Origin: Cephalotrichum gorgonifer
Taxonomy: Eukaryota; Ascomycota; Sordariomycetes; Microascales; Microascaceae
Assembly: GCA_900312665.1 (NCBI GenBank)
Contig: ONZQ02000015.1
Span: 186,001 to 250,000, forward strand
DNA: 64,000 nucleotides
Reading direction: 5' to 3'
Shown here: positions 20,972 to 32,428 of the stretch, piece by piece
Layout of the letters: every line of letters starts with the position of its first letter
How positions within the stretch are numbered: position 1 is the stretch's first letter
The notes under the pieces: generated by a model
What the model was told of the DNA's origin: nothing
The model's database searches: none
Seen by the model: the letters and a program-made list of their open reading frames with translations, nothing else
Position numbers and translations under genes: made by a program

Positions 20972-23254
20972 CTACCATAGCTCACACGGGCTCCTTCTTT
21001 GGGCACTTGAACGCCTTCTTAAACCCTTCCGAATTCTCCAGCGTGAGCTTAATCCTCGCAGGTGCCGGGCTGTGGACATCTTTACCCAAAAGCTTAACAG
21101 CCTCCGCGGGGGGGATATTGCTACACTACGTCTGCTCACACTGCATGAAGAAGAGCTACTCGTGCGTAAACTTGTCCAACCCCGGTAAGCTCTTAGACTT
21201 CCCATTCTTACCCTCCCAATTCTGCCACGCAGTAAAGCTCGATGCCACCCCACCCGCATCCGCGATGTTCTCGCCCAGCGTCAGCTTCCCGCTCACGGCA
21301 ACCTCGGTCCCGTCGGCCGCCGTCGCGTTGAACTTGTCATACTGGCTGACGAAGCACTCCGTCCTCTCTGTGAACTTCTCGGTGGTGCTCTCATCCCACC
21401 AGGTCGTCAGGTTGCCCGTTGAGTCGAAGTGGCGTCCACTGTCGTCGAGGCCGTGCGTGATCTCGTGGCCCACGATGCTGCCCATGCCCCCGAAGAGGAT
21501 ATACGACGGTAAGTCGACATCGAACAGGGGGAACTGCTGAATTCCCGCGAGAAGGATCATCAGGTTACTTTGCGGGACGTGGAAGGCGTTGGGCACGAGT
21601 GTCGAAGACGGGAACTGGCCCCTTTTGAATGGCGTTCCGAGCCGCGCCCACTTCTGCGCGGTGTTCACTTTGGCCAGAGAAAGTGCGTTGGCGAAATGTG
21701 AGGGTGTAATTTCGACGTCTTCGTAGTACTTTTTTATCGCGATGGGGTCCAAGACTTCCGGGTATAGAGGTAGCGATATGACCTCGGCCATGTCCTTCAC
21801 CTTCTTACTCGCAGCATTCTTGACCTCCTTCGAGACCCAATCCTTCTTCTCGAGGGCTCCATGAAGGCGTCCTTGAGGCCATGGACAAGGTCGGCTGTTA
21901 GGTCCTTCGCTTTGGGAGGGAAAGTCTTCTCCACGAAGAATCGCGAGAGTATCCATGTAAGGCCAGTGGGCCCGATGTAGGTCGCAGCTTCTTCTTTGAG
22001 CCAGGTGACGCCCGAATCCACGAACTGGGCACACTTCCTCTCGCGAGGAGTAGGGCTCTCGGGATCGTAGCCCCGCTGCCTTAAATTAAAGTCGGCCAAA
22101 GGCGTTGGTCTCCTTGGATTCGACATACGGCGCGAGTGCCACTAGGGCCTTCAAGATAAAGAAGGTCTGGACCACCTCACCTGGCGCCCTGGAGATGGTG
22201 GCGGACATATTCCGATAGTAGCTGAGGCCGGGGAGAGCGACCTTGTCGGCGACATAGCCCTTTGGAGCCAGTTCGATGACGATATACTCGTAGTTAAACA
22301 GCGGAAGCGCCTTTTGGATCTCGGCAAGAGACGTGTTCGGCGTTGTCAGTTCTGTACCAGTCTTTCCCGCCTTTTCCAACGCTTCATACTCTCCGGCCAT
22401 AGCAATGGCCTGAGATTTAGCCAACTTCTTCTGCAGAGTCACAACAGCCTGTATTAGAGCCGTGGACCGCTCTACAGAGAGTTCGGCCGGGTGGACAGCG
22501 GATAAAAGTTCCGCGGCGATGGCCACGTACTGAGTCAACTCCTCCTCGGCGGTCGCAGGTAGACTCTGAGCTCCTGGGACAACAAGGATATGGAACTCGT
22601 CCGGGTCAAGATTGTCTGGTTTGACCATTAGCGTCTGAGTAGTCTCTATACCGAGGGACTCCAAAAGGGTCAAGGTATTACCCATGGCGGCGGAGTAATC
22701 CTGGGGCTCCTCAAGTTCTTCATATCTATCATCAGAGGCCGCCGCGGGAAAATCATCGACAACGAACTTGACCAGTCGCTTTAAGTTCTGGAGACCCTCT
22801 TCCTCGTAGGCGGTGTAATTCATGCATGCCGCGTACGCGGTTTGAACCTTGTCGAAGTTCCCCTTGTCGGCAGTGGCTTGGTCGTCGGTCAGGTCGACTG
22901 TGATCCAGTTGGCGTCGTCCGACCCAGATGGATATGGGCCGTCGAGAATTTCCCGGGTAACGACGTCGTAGGTCCGATCAGCCATAGCTGCGAGGGTATC
23001 GGTGTAGAGCTGGCCTGGTGGGATGGGGTTTGAAGAAGACCAGTTACCGCATACATCTAAGTTTTACATTCCTGATTAGAACTCGCGCATCGTATAATCG
23101 TATGGGTATGGCTTGCACCGTGCTTACATTGATCGAAGTCGGTACAGGGGTCAATATCGGAGTAGTTCGGATCCAAGCCCAGGAGTATCTCGGATGCGAT
23201 ATGTAAGCAGGCCGGAGTTGTACAAAGGCCGCTAGAGTCGGCAACGGGAGCCAT
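20972..23254 (-). pseudogene. M13 (neprilysin-like) zinc metallopeptidase, multiply disrupted
   Basis: The 5' part is well kept. Exon 1 at 23128-23254 (MAPVADSSGLC...CTDFDQ) joins across a 71-bp intron to YVCGNWSSSNPIPPGQL at 23056. Catalytic motifs survive: VGHEITHGLDD (zinc HExxH), LGENIADAGG (zinc Glu) and FVSQYDKFNA. Lesions seen: a frame change near 22088 after NAFGRL, a one-base loss near 21858 (DAFMEP versus LEKKDWV), in-frame TAG codons at 21156-21158 (FTHE-stop-LFF) and 21126-21128 (EQT-stop-CSN), and a two-base loss at 20982 that turns the usual C-terminal Cys-Glu-Leu-Trp into a TGA. Family members are about 700 residues and need the C-terminal region. At least five defects make sequencing error an unlikely full explanation. 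Confidence 0.85.
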
Positions 23255-24907
23255 GGCAGGCGGTTTCTTTTGAAATTCTACACCTAGATTCAAGGCGACC
23301 GGGCCGGGAGTATTAGAAGGAGAGACGACCTAAGAAGCAGGTTGTGAAGATGTGTCTACCGATTGTGTGAAAGCAGGCGGGGAAACTTATGTCAAAGTTC
23401 TTGATGGGATGCCTTCTAGACTAAGAGCGTGTGCAGAGTTTTGGGTATCTTTTATCTACCAAGAGTTCGGGCGGTCATTACTGTTGAAATGTACTGCGCC
23501 CCCGACGATACCTCTTCCCGTCTGTGCCACCTCTTAGTTCCAGCCAAGGAGGGGCTGTTATAATCTTGCACATGCCAGGATATCGGGTTGTGGCACCTTT
23601 CGTAGGGCTTGCAAGGCAGACGGCAGCCAACCAACTATTGTGTACTGGGAGCAGGCTGGGGTATTAATGGTGACGATCAGCGGGATCGTCTCAGTAGGTA
23701 GGGAACGTGCTGACAACGTTCTTCTCCAAAACAGGGAACGGGGAATCTCGACAACGCTATGTGCCCTCCCCCCAGGCGCACACATACGCATCATAGCCAC
23801 ACTAGGTTGTATATTTGTATGCCTACGTGTAGACCCGCGTGCTTGACCTGCCCGGACAGGCGCAAATCATGCAGGTAGCTAACAGGCACATCCCCCGTCT
23901 GTCATTTCCCTTTGACATTGTCCAGGGTGTAATACCTGCATGTATATAGCACCAAGGCTTGAAGGTCCAGATAAAAGTACTTTTACCGTTTGTGAGCAAC
24001 GGATAACACCAATTCTGCCCGGCTGGTACCAAATCTCCGCCCAAGCTCCGCCCGGCACCCGGTCCTTTAACCATTGGCGCAGAACTAGTGAGAAAGCGGG
24101 GATCCAGTCTTCTTCAGCACTGCTGCGCCGGCCCCGTCGCACAGCGAGACGGAACCAAGCCAGAACCTGTACAACACGCCGGCTACTGAGGAGTTGACCA
24201 CTAGGCGAAAAGGATCGCTAGGCTGGGTGGCAAACACCACCTGTTTTGGATGTTATTCGCCCTGCCACCCCCCCATAGCCAGTCTCATGTCAGCTGGCGC
24301 CCACGTAATTGTTTCGTCGATCTTGGGGCCCGAGTCCAACCATGTTTACAGAGCCATGAGCTGTGCCCAGTCAGAGCCCACCGTTAGGATTAAGGATTTG
24401 ATTGTGAATCAACAGTTCAGGTATTCCTCTCATTCAACGACAAACTGCTCGCCGGAGGTGCAGCAGCTATGCAATAGCTATGTCTGCGAGCACATCAAGT
24501 TCATCGACGAACTGGTATTTCCAGCAAGTATGGGTGCATAGTCAGTCCTCCCGCAAAGCAGACAGCTATTCACTGCAAATCATTACAGCTGCAAATGATT
24601 TTATAACCCTCTATTATGATTCATTTTCGGTCAGTCCTATAGTCCACGAGATTACCTAGCGAGCAATGGGCACCAGTTTGCATAATATGCTTACATGTGC
24701 TACATACATGGAGTGTAAATGACTCATGGTGAGGTGATTCTATGTGCCTGTTTCTGCATTGAAGTAACGAAAGCTCTCTTATAAGACTGCATCTCTAGAC
24801 CGATCATTGATTGGCAATGAAAAGGATAGATGCCAAAGACTCAAGCCAATCTCATTTATATGTCCTGCTCGATCTGTACTACAATCTACAAACTTCCGCT
24901 CTCAGCA
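23255..24907. other. Gene-free stretch, 1.65 kb
   Basis: Short ORFs on both strands have no family features. One CCGGGCCGG lies at 23299-23307, just upstream of the M13 start. A 21-nt element TTGACCACTAGGCGAAAAGG (24194-24213) resembles the one at 4768-4787 (two mismatches). Nothing else recognised. Confidence 0.4.
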
Positions 24908-26016
24908 ATGGACCAGTACGACACAAAAGAGGACATACTCAAGCTGGGCATCGTCGACCCAGAGCTCAAAGAAGTAAGTGAGCCAACCATGTGTTCCTGG
25001 AGATTATCTTACCATTAAGTCAGGCTCTTCGGCACAGTCCAGCTCCTGAACTGGATTTGTCCCTCCCTGTCGAGAAACTACGCGGGATGGTCTGGGCCAT
25101 GGAAAAATCAGCCTACGATTCCTGTCCAACCCTGGACACACAGGAAACGGTGATTGACATCCCAATGCGTGACGGACACCAAAGCCAGCTCCGCATTACC
25201 AAGCCAGGCTCTTCTTCCTCGAAAACCCCCGTGGTCGTACTCATCTTTGGAGGCGCGTTTATCATGGGCACGAACATCCAGTCCACCGTGTGGGCTCGCG
25301 CCATCGCGTCCCTGTATGGAGCCACCGTGGTCCAGCCCTCCTATCGCCGCGCGCCGGAACACAAGTTTCCGGCAGCCCCGGAGGACATATGGGATGCCGT
25401 GCGGTGGATAGCTTCGAACCCCTCGGCGCTCGGCGCGGACCTGGCCGAGGGTTTCGTCGTCGGCGGTGCGTCAGCGGGGGGAAACCTCTCGATCGTTACG
25501 GCCCAGCGAGCGACGAAGGAGGGGCTCACGCCGCCGATAACCGGGGTCTTGGCCAACATCCCGGTGTGTATGAGCGAGGAGACGGTTCCGGAGAAGTACA
25601 AGCACCTGTGGGTGTCTCGTGAGCAGAACGCTAGCGCACCGGGAAACCCTGGTAAAGACTCGAAGCTTATTGCGGGCTACGAAGCGCTCTACCAGCAGGA
25701 CTTCTGGTCGGAGGACTTTTCTCCCTTCAACTCGACAGCCCATTTCTCGGCCCTCCCGCGAACATACGTTCAAGTGGCGGGGTTAGACACCCTCCGGGAC
25801 GATGGTATATTATATGCCAAGGCTCTCCACGAGAGTGGGGTTGAGGTGAGGCTTGATGCTTACCCCGGCATGCCGCACGGCCATTTCAACCTGTGGCCGC
25901 ACCTCAAGCTGTCTGTCAAGTCCCAGGAAGACACTCTCTGGAATTTTGGGTGGCTCCTGGGCCGTGAGGTACCCAGAGATAGGGTGCGAGATCTTATGTC
26001 TAGGATTCGGGGATGA
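24908..26016 (+). CDS. Alpha/beta hydrolase fold-3 esterase/lipase (HSL family)
   Basis: Two exons, 24908-24973 and 25024-26016, joined in phase 0 across a 50-bp intron; 352 residues. The first exon encodes MDQYDTKEDILKLGIVDPEL, and the second begins HSPAPELDLSLPVEKLRG in the usual family manner. Catalytic features: oxyanion-hole FGGAFIMG (HGG replaced by FGG), nucleophile GGASAGGN, acid in GLDTLRDDG and His in GMPHGHF. No signal peptide, so intracellular. Family members hydrolyse short-chain esters or carbamate-like substrates. The Phe replacing His in the HGG motif is a mild oddity. Stop is at 26014-26016. Confidence 0.9.
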
Positions 26017-26734
26017 TGCTTTTATTCCTCAAGAAATTTCAATACGAAAAAGGATTCCAACACTGTATTTCAACCGCGACTTCCCAATACCAAAACGAAG
26101 AAGGGAATAATGTTACCCGTAGTAAAGCTAGCGCAAGTAAGGCGCTCTCAGCCTGCCTACTATGTGCACTACGGCCACATTCTCGCTTCGGTTCTCAGCA
26201 TGGAAAAACGTCGGTAGCGAGCAAGATTGGCAGCCAAAATATATGCATGGTGGGTGGCAGTGCAGGTAGAGTGGATCCCTCTTCGATACCTCCTGTACAC
26301 CTTGCATTCAGAGGTTGGTTGACCACAAAGTGGCCGCGCTACAGACCCCACTCATGTACCACGGAGGATAATTTCATCCATTTGAATATCCAACCCAATA
26401 TCATGTTGCCCACTCTAGAAACCACTTAATCAAGGCCCAAACCACGAATTCACTCCCACGTACTCATCTTCCCTAGACGGGTGTGTTGAACAACCGCCCT
26501 TCAACCGTCTTCACATATGGCATCGCTCTTCCTTTCCCCCTACCTCCCAGGACTAACAGCAAAGGAGGCGTTCAAAGCAACCTAGCATCCCTATACCCCC
26601 ACTTACATATGAAATCACATAGATACCGTCGTTAGTACCCATATTGTCTCTTGCTCTGTCTTTTTTCGATATAACTATTAGTTCAGGAGGGAAAAAAGAG
26701 TGGGTTGGCAGTTTCCTCATACTTATCATATGTC
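26017..26734. other. Convergent intergenic, 718 bp
   Basis: 3' flank of the esterase and of the small minus-strand gene. No coding or RNA gene signal recognised. Confidence 0.45.
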
Positions 26735-27187
26735 CTAGAAGGGAGTTGGTAAACGGAGGAATTTCCTGGGAATGCGATTGAGAAAGACAACTTTATCCTT
26801 TGCATTAAAGCTAGATCGAAAAGGAATGCCCAGCTTTCTTAGAAGCCTCGGTACATCTCGATAGCCTACCGGCGGGTACCCCGGGTTTTCCGGGATCACA
26901 ACGGGATACACGGTCACGTCCGTCTCCCCAACCTGGACCATGCGCCGAGCCTCACGACGAGCATCCTCTTTTTTCCAAAACGCTAGAATCCAAGGCCCGT
27001 CAACGTTCCCGTTCATATCAAAGTGCTTCATTACACTGCGGCGAAGGGCACGGTCTTCCTGGTCCGTGTTCTGATTCTTCAAGGGCACATCCTTGGACGA
27101 CTCCGAAACAATTCCCGCCCCAGTCCAGCGAGCGCTCGAGTCTCTATGCACAACACACCACATGCGATGAGGATAACCCCTAGCCAT
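26735..27187 (-). CDS. Small uncharacterised protein, possibly DUF7587-like
   Basis: Intronless, 150 residues from the ATG at 27187. The start, MARGYPHRMWCVVHRDSSAR, resembles the R-x-V-H-x-D-S-x-x-R opening of fungal DUF7587-type proteins. A WILAFWKKEDARREARRM segment also fits, where that domain has a Ser-rich strand and an Ala/Arg helix followed by a V-x-V-x-P-V strand. Usual domain copies sit in longer proteins. A C-terminal basic stretch (NRIPRKFLRLPTPF) ends the protein. No function is known. Weak codon evidence, but the frame is clean and the ends are sensible. Confidence 0.5.
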   Translation of the reverse strand: MARGYPHRMWCVVHRDSSARWTGAGIVSESSKDVPLKNQNTDQEDRALRRSVMKHFDMNGNVDGPWILAFWKKEDARREARRMVQVGETDVTVYPVVIPENPGYPPVGYRDVPRLLRKLGIPFRSSFNAKDKVVFLNRIPRKFLRLPTPF

Positions 27188-28099
27188 CGTCAGAGCTAAG
27201 GGCCAACTTGAATCCCGAGGAAAGGTAGGAATCTGGGTCCAGAATCCAAACAGGAGGTCGAATATGAAGATAAAGAGCTGAATAGGGAAGGGTATGTGTA
27301 AGGATAAAATTTATCTCCTTCTTTTCAAGTGAAAAGGCGAGGCATGTGACTCCTTAAGTATCCCATCCGAGAGTAAGAATGCCGGCTTACCCCTCCATCA
27401 TATCTCCGTGACTTCCTATTTGTCACTTATCCCTACTGTCAGTAAGCCTGCTCCCTTGTTTTTTTTTTTTTTGCTCCCCCACAAAGGGTTCTTCTCTCCC
27501 AAGAAGGCTGTGCGTCTCTCTGTCTCCCGGCAAAAGAGACATCCGTTCTCCTACTCCGAGTACCTCTCGGTGGCAAAAGTGGTCTCACATGAGTGGTTTT
27601 GTGTAACAGGAATTACGAGCGATTAGAAACAATTAGGTCTAGACTCTCGGAGTTAGTCGGTGTTTGTAGGTATTATTGGTGTTTCTAGAAACACCCATGG
27701 TAGGGAGGTAGGCAAAGAGGGTGTCTGGCATCACGCGTCGACGCGTTCGCCAAGAGCACGAAGGTGAAGGTGGGCGCCTCGTTTGCATGGATGGTGGTCA
27801 GCATTGGAGGCAGAATTGACCAATCAAAGTATACCTGCGCCAGTGACTGTATCACTTAAGCATCGACAAGTCCATGTCCATACTATCCTCTCATGTCCTT
27901 TGATGGGAGCTACCCGAAAGAGTGACTCATGGCGTTAATTCATCAGTCTCATCTGCCACCCCTCCTCCCTGCCGGAGTGTCCAGAGACTGGGGCATTCCC
28001 ATCCCGTAGCACAACCAGATGGTTTTGCCCTAACCTCGATGGTAGTTATCTTCCACGGCCCTGGACGTGTCAACCCTTAGGCGCCTCCTCCCAGACTCA
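27188..28099. other. Intergenic, 912 bp
   Basis: Contains a T tract near 27459-27471 and no ORF with recognisable features. Upstream region of the small minus-strand gene and 3' flank of the alcohol dehydrogenase. Confidence 0.45.
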
Positions 28100-29354
28100 T
28101 CATAGTTGGATCACGTACTTGGATAAGGCCTATTCCCCGTTGTAAGTAAGCTTCTGATGTGTAAAATATGGGGATGGGAAGGGATAGGTCAACATACATC
28201 GCCAGATCCAAGCTTGGCAGAGATGTCATTCAGATCGTCAAGCGTCGCCTTCTCGATATTTGGGACGACGACGCCGCGACTAACGAAGCTCAGAGCCTCA
28301 GAGATATCCTTCCTCGTTCCAACCGCGGACCCAACCAGCCGTATGCCCTTGTCGATCAGCTCGATTGGATGTATTGTCATATCCTTTCCGACTCCCGGTA
28401 TTCCAACGCAAACTAGCGTGCCCAATGGTGCGAGGAGGCCGACGGCCGACTGGTATGCGGCCTGCGCCCCAGCCGTGACAACGACCGCACTGGCACCGCC
28501 GTCCGTCAGGCTGTGGACTTTGAGGGACAGGTCATCGGCGGCGGCGACATCGACGTAGGCCTCCGCGCCGGCGTCCAGACAGACTTTCTCCTTTGCGCTG
28601 CCGAAGTCAACGGCCACGACCCGGTAGCCCATGGCCTTGGCGAACATGACGGCAAGATTGCCCACACCACCTCCAGCGCCAGACACGACTATCCACTGGC
28701 CGGGCACCACGCCGGAGCTCTTGAGCGCCTTGTAGGCGGTGACGCCGCCGCATAGGATAGGGGCCACTAGCTCGTCCGGGATGTCCTCCGGGACAGAGAT
28801 GACGTATTTCATAGGAACGACGGCATACTGCTGGAAGGTGCCATCCACATGCCTCCCAGACTGGATCTGGGCCCTGCAGCGGGTCTCGCCGCCATCCGAG
28901 CGGCACGCAATGCACTCGCCGCAGATCTCCCTGATCCAGGCGAGGCCGACACGCTGGCCGACGCGGAACGAGGCCTCCGGGACGGAGTCACCGAGGCGGG
29001 CGATGCGGCCGACACCCTCGTGTCCGAGGATGGACTTGGTCGGGCCAAAGTGGCCACACGCAAGGCCGTAGTCGCTTCCGCATACGCCGGTGGCGGTAAG
29101 TCGGACGAGAATCTCAATAGCACCTATGCTAGGGACCGGCACCTGGGCCGTCTCAAAGACGGGCTGGGGGCCCGATGTCTGTGTTGCTGGCAATCAGAAC
29201 CAACTCTTGGTACTACCGAGGAGGGATTATGGAAGGGGCGAGACGAATGGAACGGCCTTATAAAAAAGGGGGGAGGGGGGCGGTGGAGGGGCTCCTGACC
29301 TACCTTTAAGATGGCCGCCGTCTGAGTAGACGGGATAGAAGCCGTAGAATCCAT
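28100..29354 (-). CDS. Zinc-type alcohol dehydrogenase (MDR family)
   Basis: Three exons: 29304-29354, 28198-29178 and 28100-28129; 353 residues. The first exon (17 codons, ending QTAAILK) and the last (10 codons, ALSKYVIQL then stop) are very short. Catalytic zinc ligands lie in GVCGSDYGLACGHF and GHEGVGRIARLG. The structural zinc loop is CGECIACRSDGGETRC. The Rossmann motif is GAGGGVGNLA. These fit NAD-dependent yeast-type ADH. Cytosolic. The terminal exon is assigned from a GTATGT donor and AATAG acceptor and is less certain than the rest. It is divergent from an aldehyde dehydrogenase 1.2 kb away, suggesting sequential alcohol to acid oxidation. Confidence 0.88.
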
Positions 29355-30544
29355 AGCACGTTAGATTGCTGCGGAGAGAGAGAGGGAGGGCGAAGATTAA
29401 TCGAGCTAACACTAAAGCAATCAGGCAAGAGACGGTTTGAATATTCCTATCGGCGGCGATGCGACTCTCCCCTGGGCTGCATATAGTATGGAGTACTAAA
29501 TATTGGCTAAATGGGAGATCAATGGCAGAGGTTTAGAGGTGAAAGGGCCAGGATGGACGTATGTGGAACACCCTGCGTTCCTTTTAGTCTAACACCATTA
29601 GCTATTTTGTACGTGGGGACTCGAAAGCCCCCTCCGCTTGTCGTAGATACAAGCCACAAGCTGAGTAAATGGATGGGGTCTTCCCCGCTCACAGGACTAA
29701 ATCCCCGTGGGGATATATGGGGCGTCACTTGCCGGAATGCCTCGTGACGGAGGCATGAGTGTGGGCCCAAGGAGGGGGCGGCGCAGGGGCGGCATTGTCC
29801 CCACTCAGGGGGTGGCCAGATAGCCCATGCCCCACTCACACCTTGCCGAGGGACTAGAACCGGCAGTGATATCGGATACCATGCTATGATGCAGGTGTTG
29901 GTTATTTACACGTCCTAACTATAGGAAAATTGTGTCTACGTCACGCTCTGAGAGTGCCATGCTGCTCCTAGCTTTCATCTGATTGGACACTGCACACTAC
30001 CAGATCTCCTATCCGATCATCGCGTCAAGGCCACTAGTGCCGGAGGAACAGCCAAAATAAGCTATACCGGAACGGAGACTGCGCCCTCGCAGCGTCTGGA
30101 GACGATAGATCGGCTGTTGTCATGTCTATTTGAAGTGTATCTAATAAGATAAGGCCGTGAGTTTGGCGGCATTAATCCCACATTGCCAACAGGGTGCTGA
30201 GCGGAGTAGGTTAAGTCCCAACGCCGTCCGCCTAACCGCATCGGGGTTGGCCATTGAGGGGGTGGCAGCACGACGCCCGGCACTTTCTGTTTGCGGAGAA
30301 TGACGCGGCTCAATGTCCATTTGCGAGTAGGAAGTCGTCGGTCGTGGTCTAAGGGGCAAATATTGGAAACGTGAGCGTTCGTTCGCCTGGGGACCCTGGC
30401 CGCAGCTCGGTAGTGGCTACGGGTACTACGACCGAGGCACACGAGCTCGGCACTTATAAGTGATAGTGCCGTCGTTCGAGAATAATCCCGAAAGGTCGAC
30501 ATACCTCTATTACAGAACGGGTGTTTGTAAGCAAAAGTGTCATC
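29355..30544. promoter_or_regulatory. Divergent intergenic region of ADH and ALDH, 1.2 kb
   Basis: No convincing ORF. Contains several CCCCAC/GTGGGG blocks (for example around 29696-29712 and 29805-29835), which could be regulator sites, but no clear repeated consensus was established. Confidence 0.4.
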
Positions 30545-32179
30545 ATGGACGACCTCGCCTTCTTCAACACCATCAACAATGACAGATCCTCCAGCGAGAA
30601 TCAGGAGAGTCTCCTCGCTCCTCGCTCGAACAAACCCCTCTGGAAAGTGCCCCTAGCCACGACCGCTGATGTCGACGCCGCCGTAGCCGCTTCGCAAGAG
30701 GCGTTTCGAAGCTGGAGGCAGACCCCCCTCGAGGAACGCCAGTCACAGGTCCGGGGCCTCGCGCGTCTTTTAGAGGAAAACAAGGCTCTTTTGTCCGGCA
30801 TTATCAGTCAGGAGACAGGCAAATCAGTGAGAAATTTAGAGCAGCCTTGCGTGGATGCAGCTAGCGGCCCAACTTCTAACGCGAGGTGTTTCTAGACCTT
30901 GATGAGCGATATGGAAGTGGACGGTAGCATTGACTTCCTCAAATTCAACGGTATGGTCCCCGGGAGGGCACTAAGCTGTTATTTTTGTTTCCTAAACGAC
31001 GCATACTGAACCTTCCAACAGCCGCTCAGTCCTTAGACGATGAGATCGCCTTTGAGGATGAGAGCCTCAAGATCGTCACCACCTACCACCCCCTTGGTGT
31101 TGTTGCTGCGATATGCCCCTGGAACTTCCCACTAGTTCTCGCCATAGCCAAGGTTGCCGCCAGCCTCGTAACCGGCAATTGCATGATAATCAAGCCATCG
31201 CCATTCACGCCCTACTCTACCCTCAAGTTCGTCGAGCTCGCATCTGCGATTCTCCCTCCCGGCGTCCTCCAGGCGCTCAATGGAGGCGGAGACGTGGGCG
31301 CCATGCTCACCCAGCACCCTGGGGTCCAGAAGCTCAGCTTCACCGGATCTGCCGCCACGGGGAAGCGGATAATGGCGAGCGCTGCGGGGAGTCTGAAGAG
31401 AATCACGCTCGAGCTCGGTGGGAACGACGGCTGTATCGTCTGTGATGATGTCGACGTGGAAAGAGTGGCCCGTGAGGTCGCCATGGGGTGCTTCTTCCAC
31501 GCCGGCCAAATGTGCGTGGCGACGAAGAGGGTGTATGTCCACCGAAGCGTGTACCCCGAGTTCATGACCCACTTCCTCCGGACGGTGGACGGCCTGAAGA
31601 CCGACGCTCCAGTAGAGGAACCGTCCGTGTTTGGGCCAATCTCGAACAAGATGCAATTTGAGATCGTAAAGGCTCTCATTGAGGATTGCGAGAAGAACGG
31701 TTATGAGGTCCTGACCGGCGGGACGAACGGAGTGGGGAACGGGCTCTGGGTCTCTCCAACTGTAGTGAATAATCCTCCGGATGACTCGAGGATCGTCAAG
31801 GAGGAGCAGTTTGGTATGGAACCCGCGAGTTGTCTGGAGAATTTCACTAGCCTCACAAGATGCTAACAGTCCCCCCTTCGTGACAGGCCCCATCATCCCC
31901 ATTATGATTTGGGATACCGAGAATGAAGTAGTCCGCCGGGTCAATGATACCGACTGCGGTCTGGGAGGCAGTATCTGGGGCAAGGACCAGGAGAGAATCC
32001 AACGCATGGCCCGCAGTCTCGAGACGAGCACTGTCTGGCTCAACACTTCCCCGAGGCCAGTTCCGATGGGTCACATGGCGGGTTGGAAGGAGAGTGGTAT
32101 AGGGGGTGAGTGGGGTCGGCAAGGCCTGCTAGCATATTGCCAGGTGCAGACCCTTCAGATATCCAAGAGTCAGGTGTGA
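30545..32179 (+). CDS. NAD(P)-dependent aldehyde dehydrogenase
   Basis: Four exons: 30545-30826, 30896-30950, 31022-31813 and 31887-32179; 473 residues. Introns are 69-73 bp. ALDH landmarks in order: PLWKVPLATTADVDAAV, ICPWNFPL, KPSPFTP, FTGSAATGKRI, the catalytic Glu in LELGGND, the nucleophile in AGQMC, PTVVNNPP and the C-terminal KESGIGGEWG. All catalytic residues are present. Oxidises an aldehyde to a carboxylic acid. The EEQFG-PIIPIMIWD sequence is like fungal succinate-semialdehyde/aromatic aldehyde types. It is divergent from the zinc ADH, so the pair could convert an alcohol to its acid. Confidence 0.92.
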
Positions 32180-32428
32180 GATGTTTTCTTAGCCCGGGAT
32201 AATGGCGCTAGCTTGCGTGAGGCCAAGTAATGTTGTTTCTAGTCCGGTATATATTCCAGATCTCACTGATACACCTGACCTAATTCTCATGCTCGACAAT
32301 CCTTGAATTCGGGCACAGCGACGAGCTTCTTACACATAGAGACCACCTTCTTAAAAATGACTTCACAGTGCTCTATTATTTTGCTAAAACCGTGACGAGT
32401 ACATAATTCAACATGTCGCAACTAACTG

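Noticed and set aside
18598..23254. Secondary-metabolite cluster around the P450
   Set aside because: No polyketide synthase, peptide synthetase or terpene cyclase in the window.
31132..32046. 304-codon minus-strand frame
   Set aside because: Antisense to the ALDH exon with all catalytic motifs.
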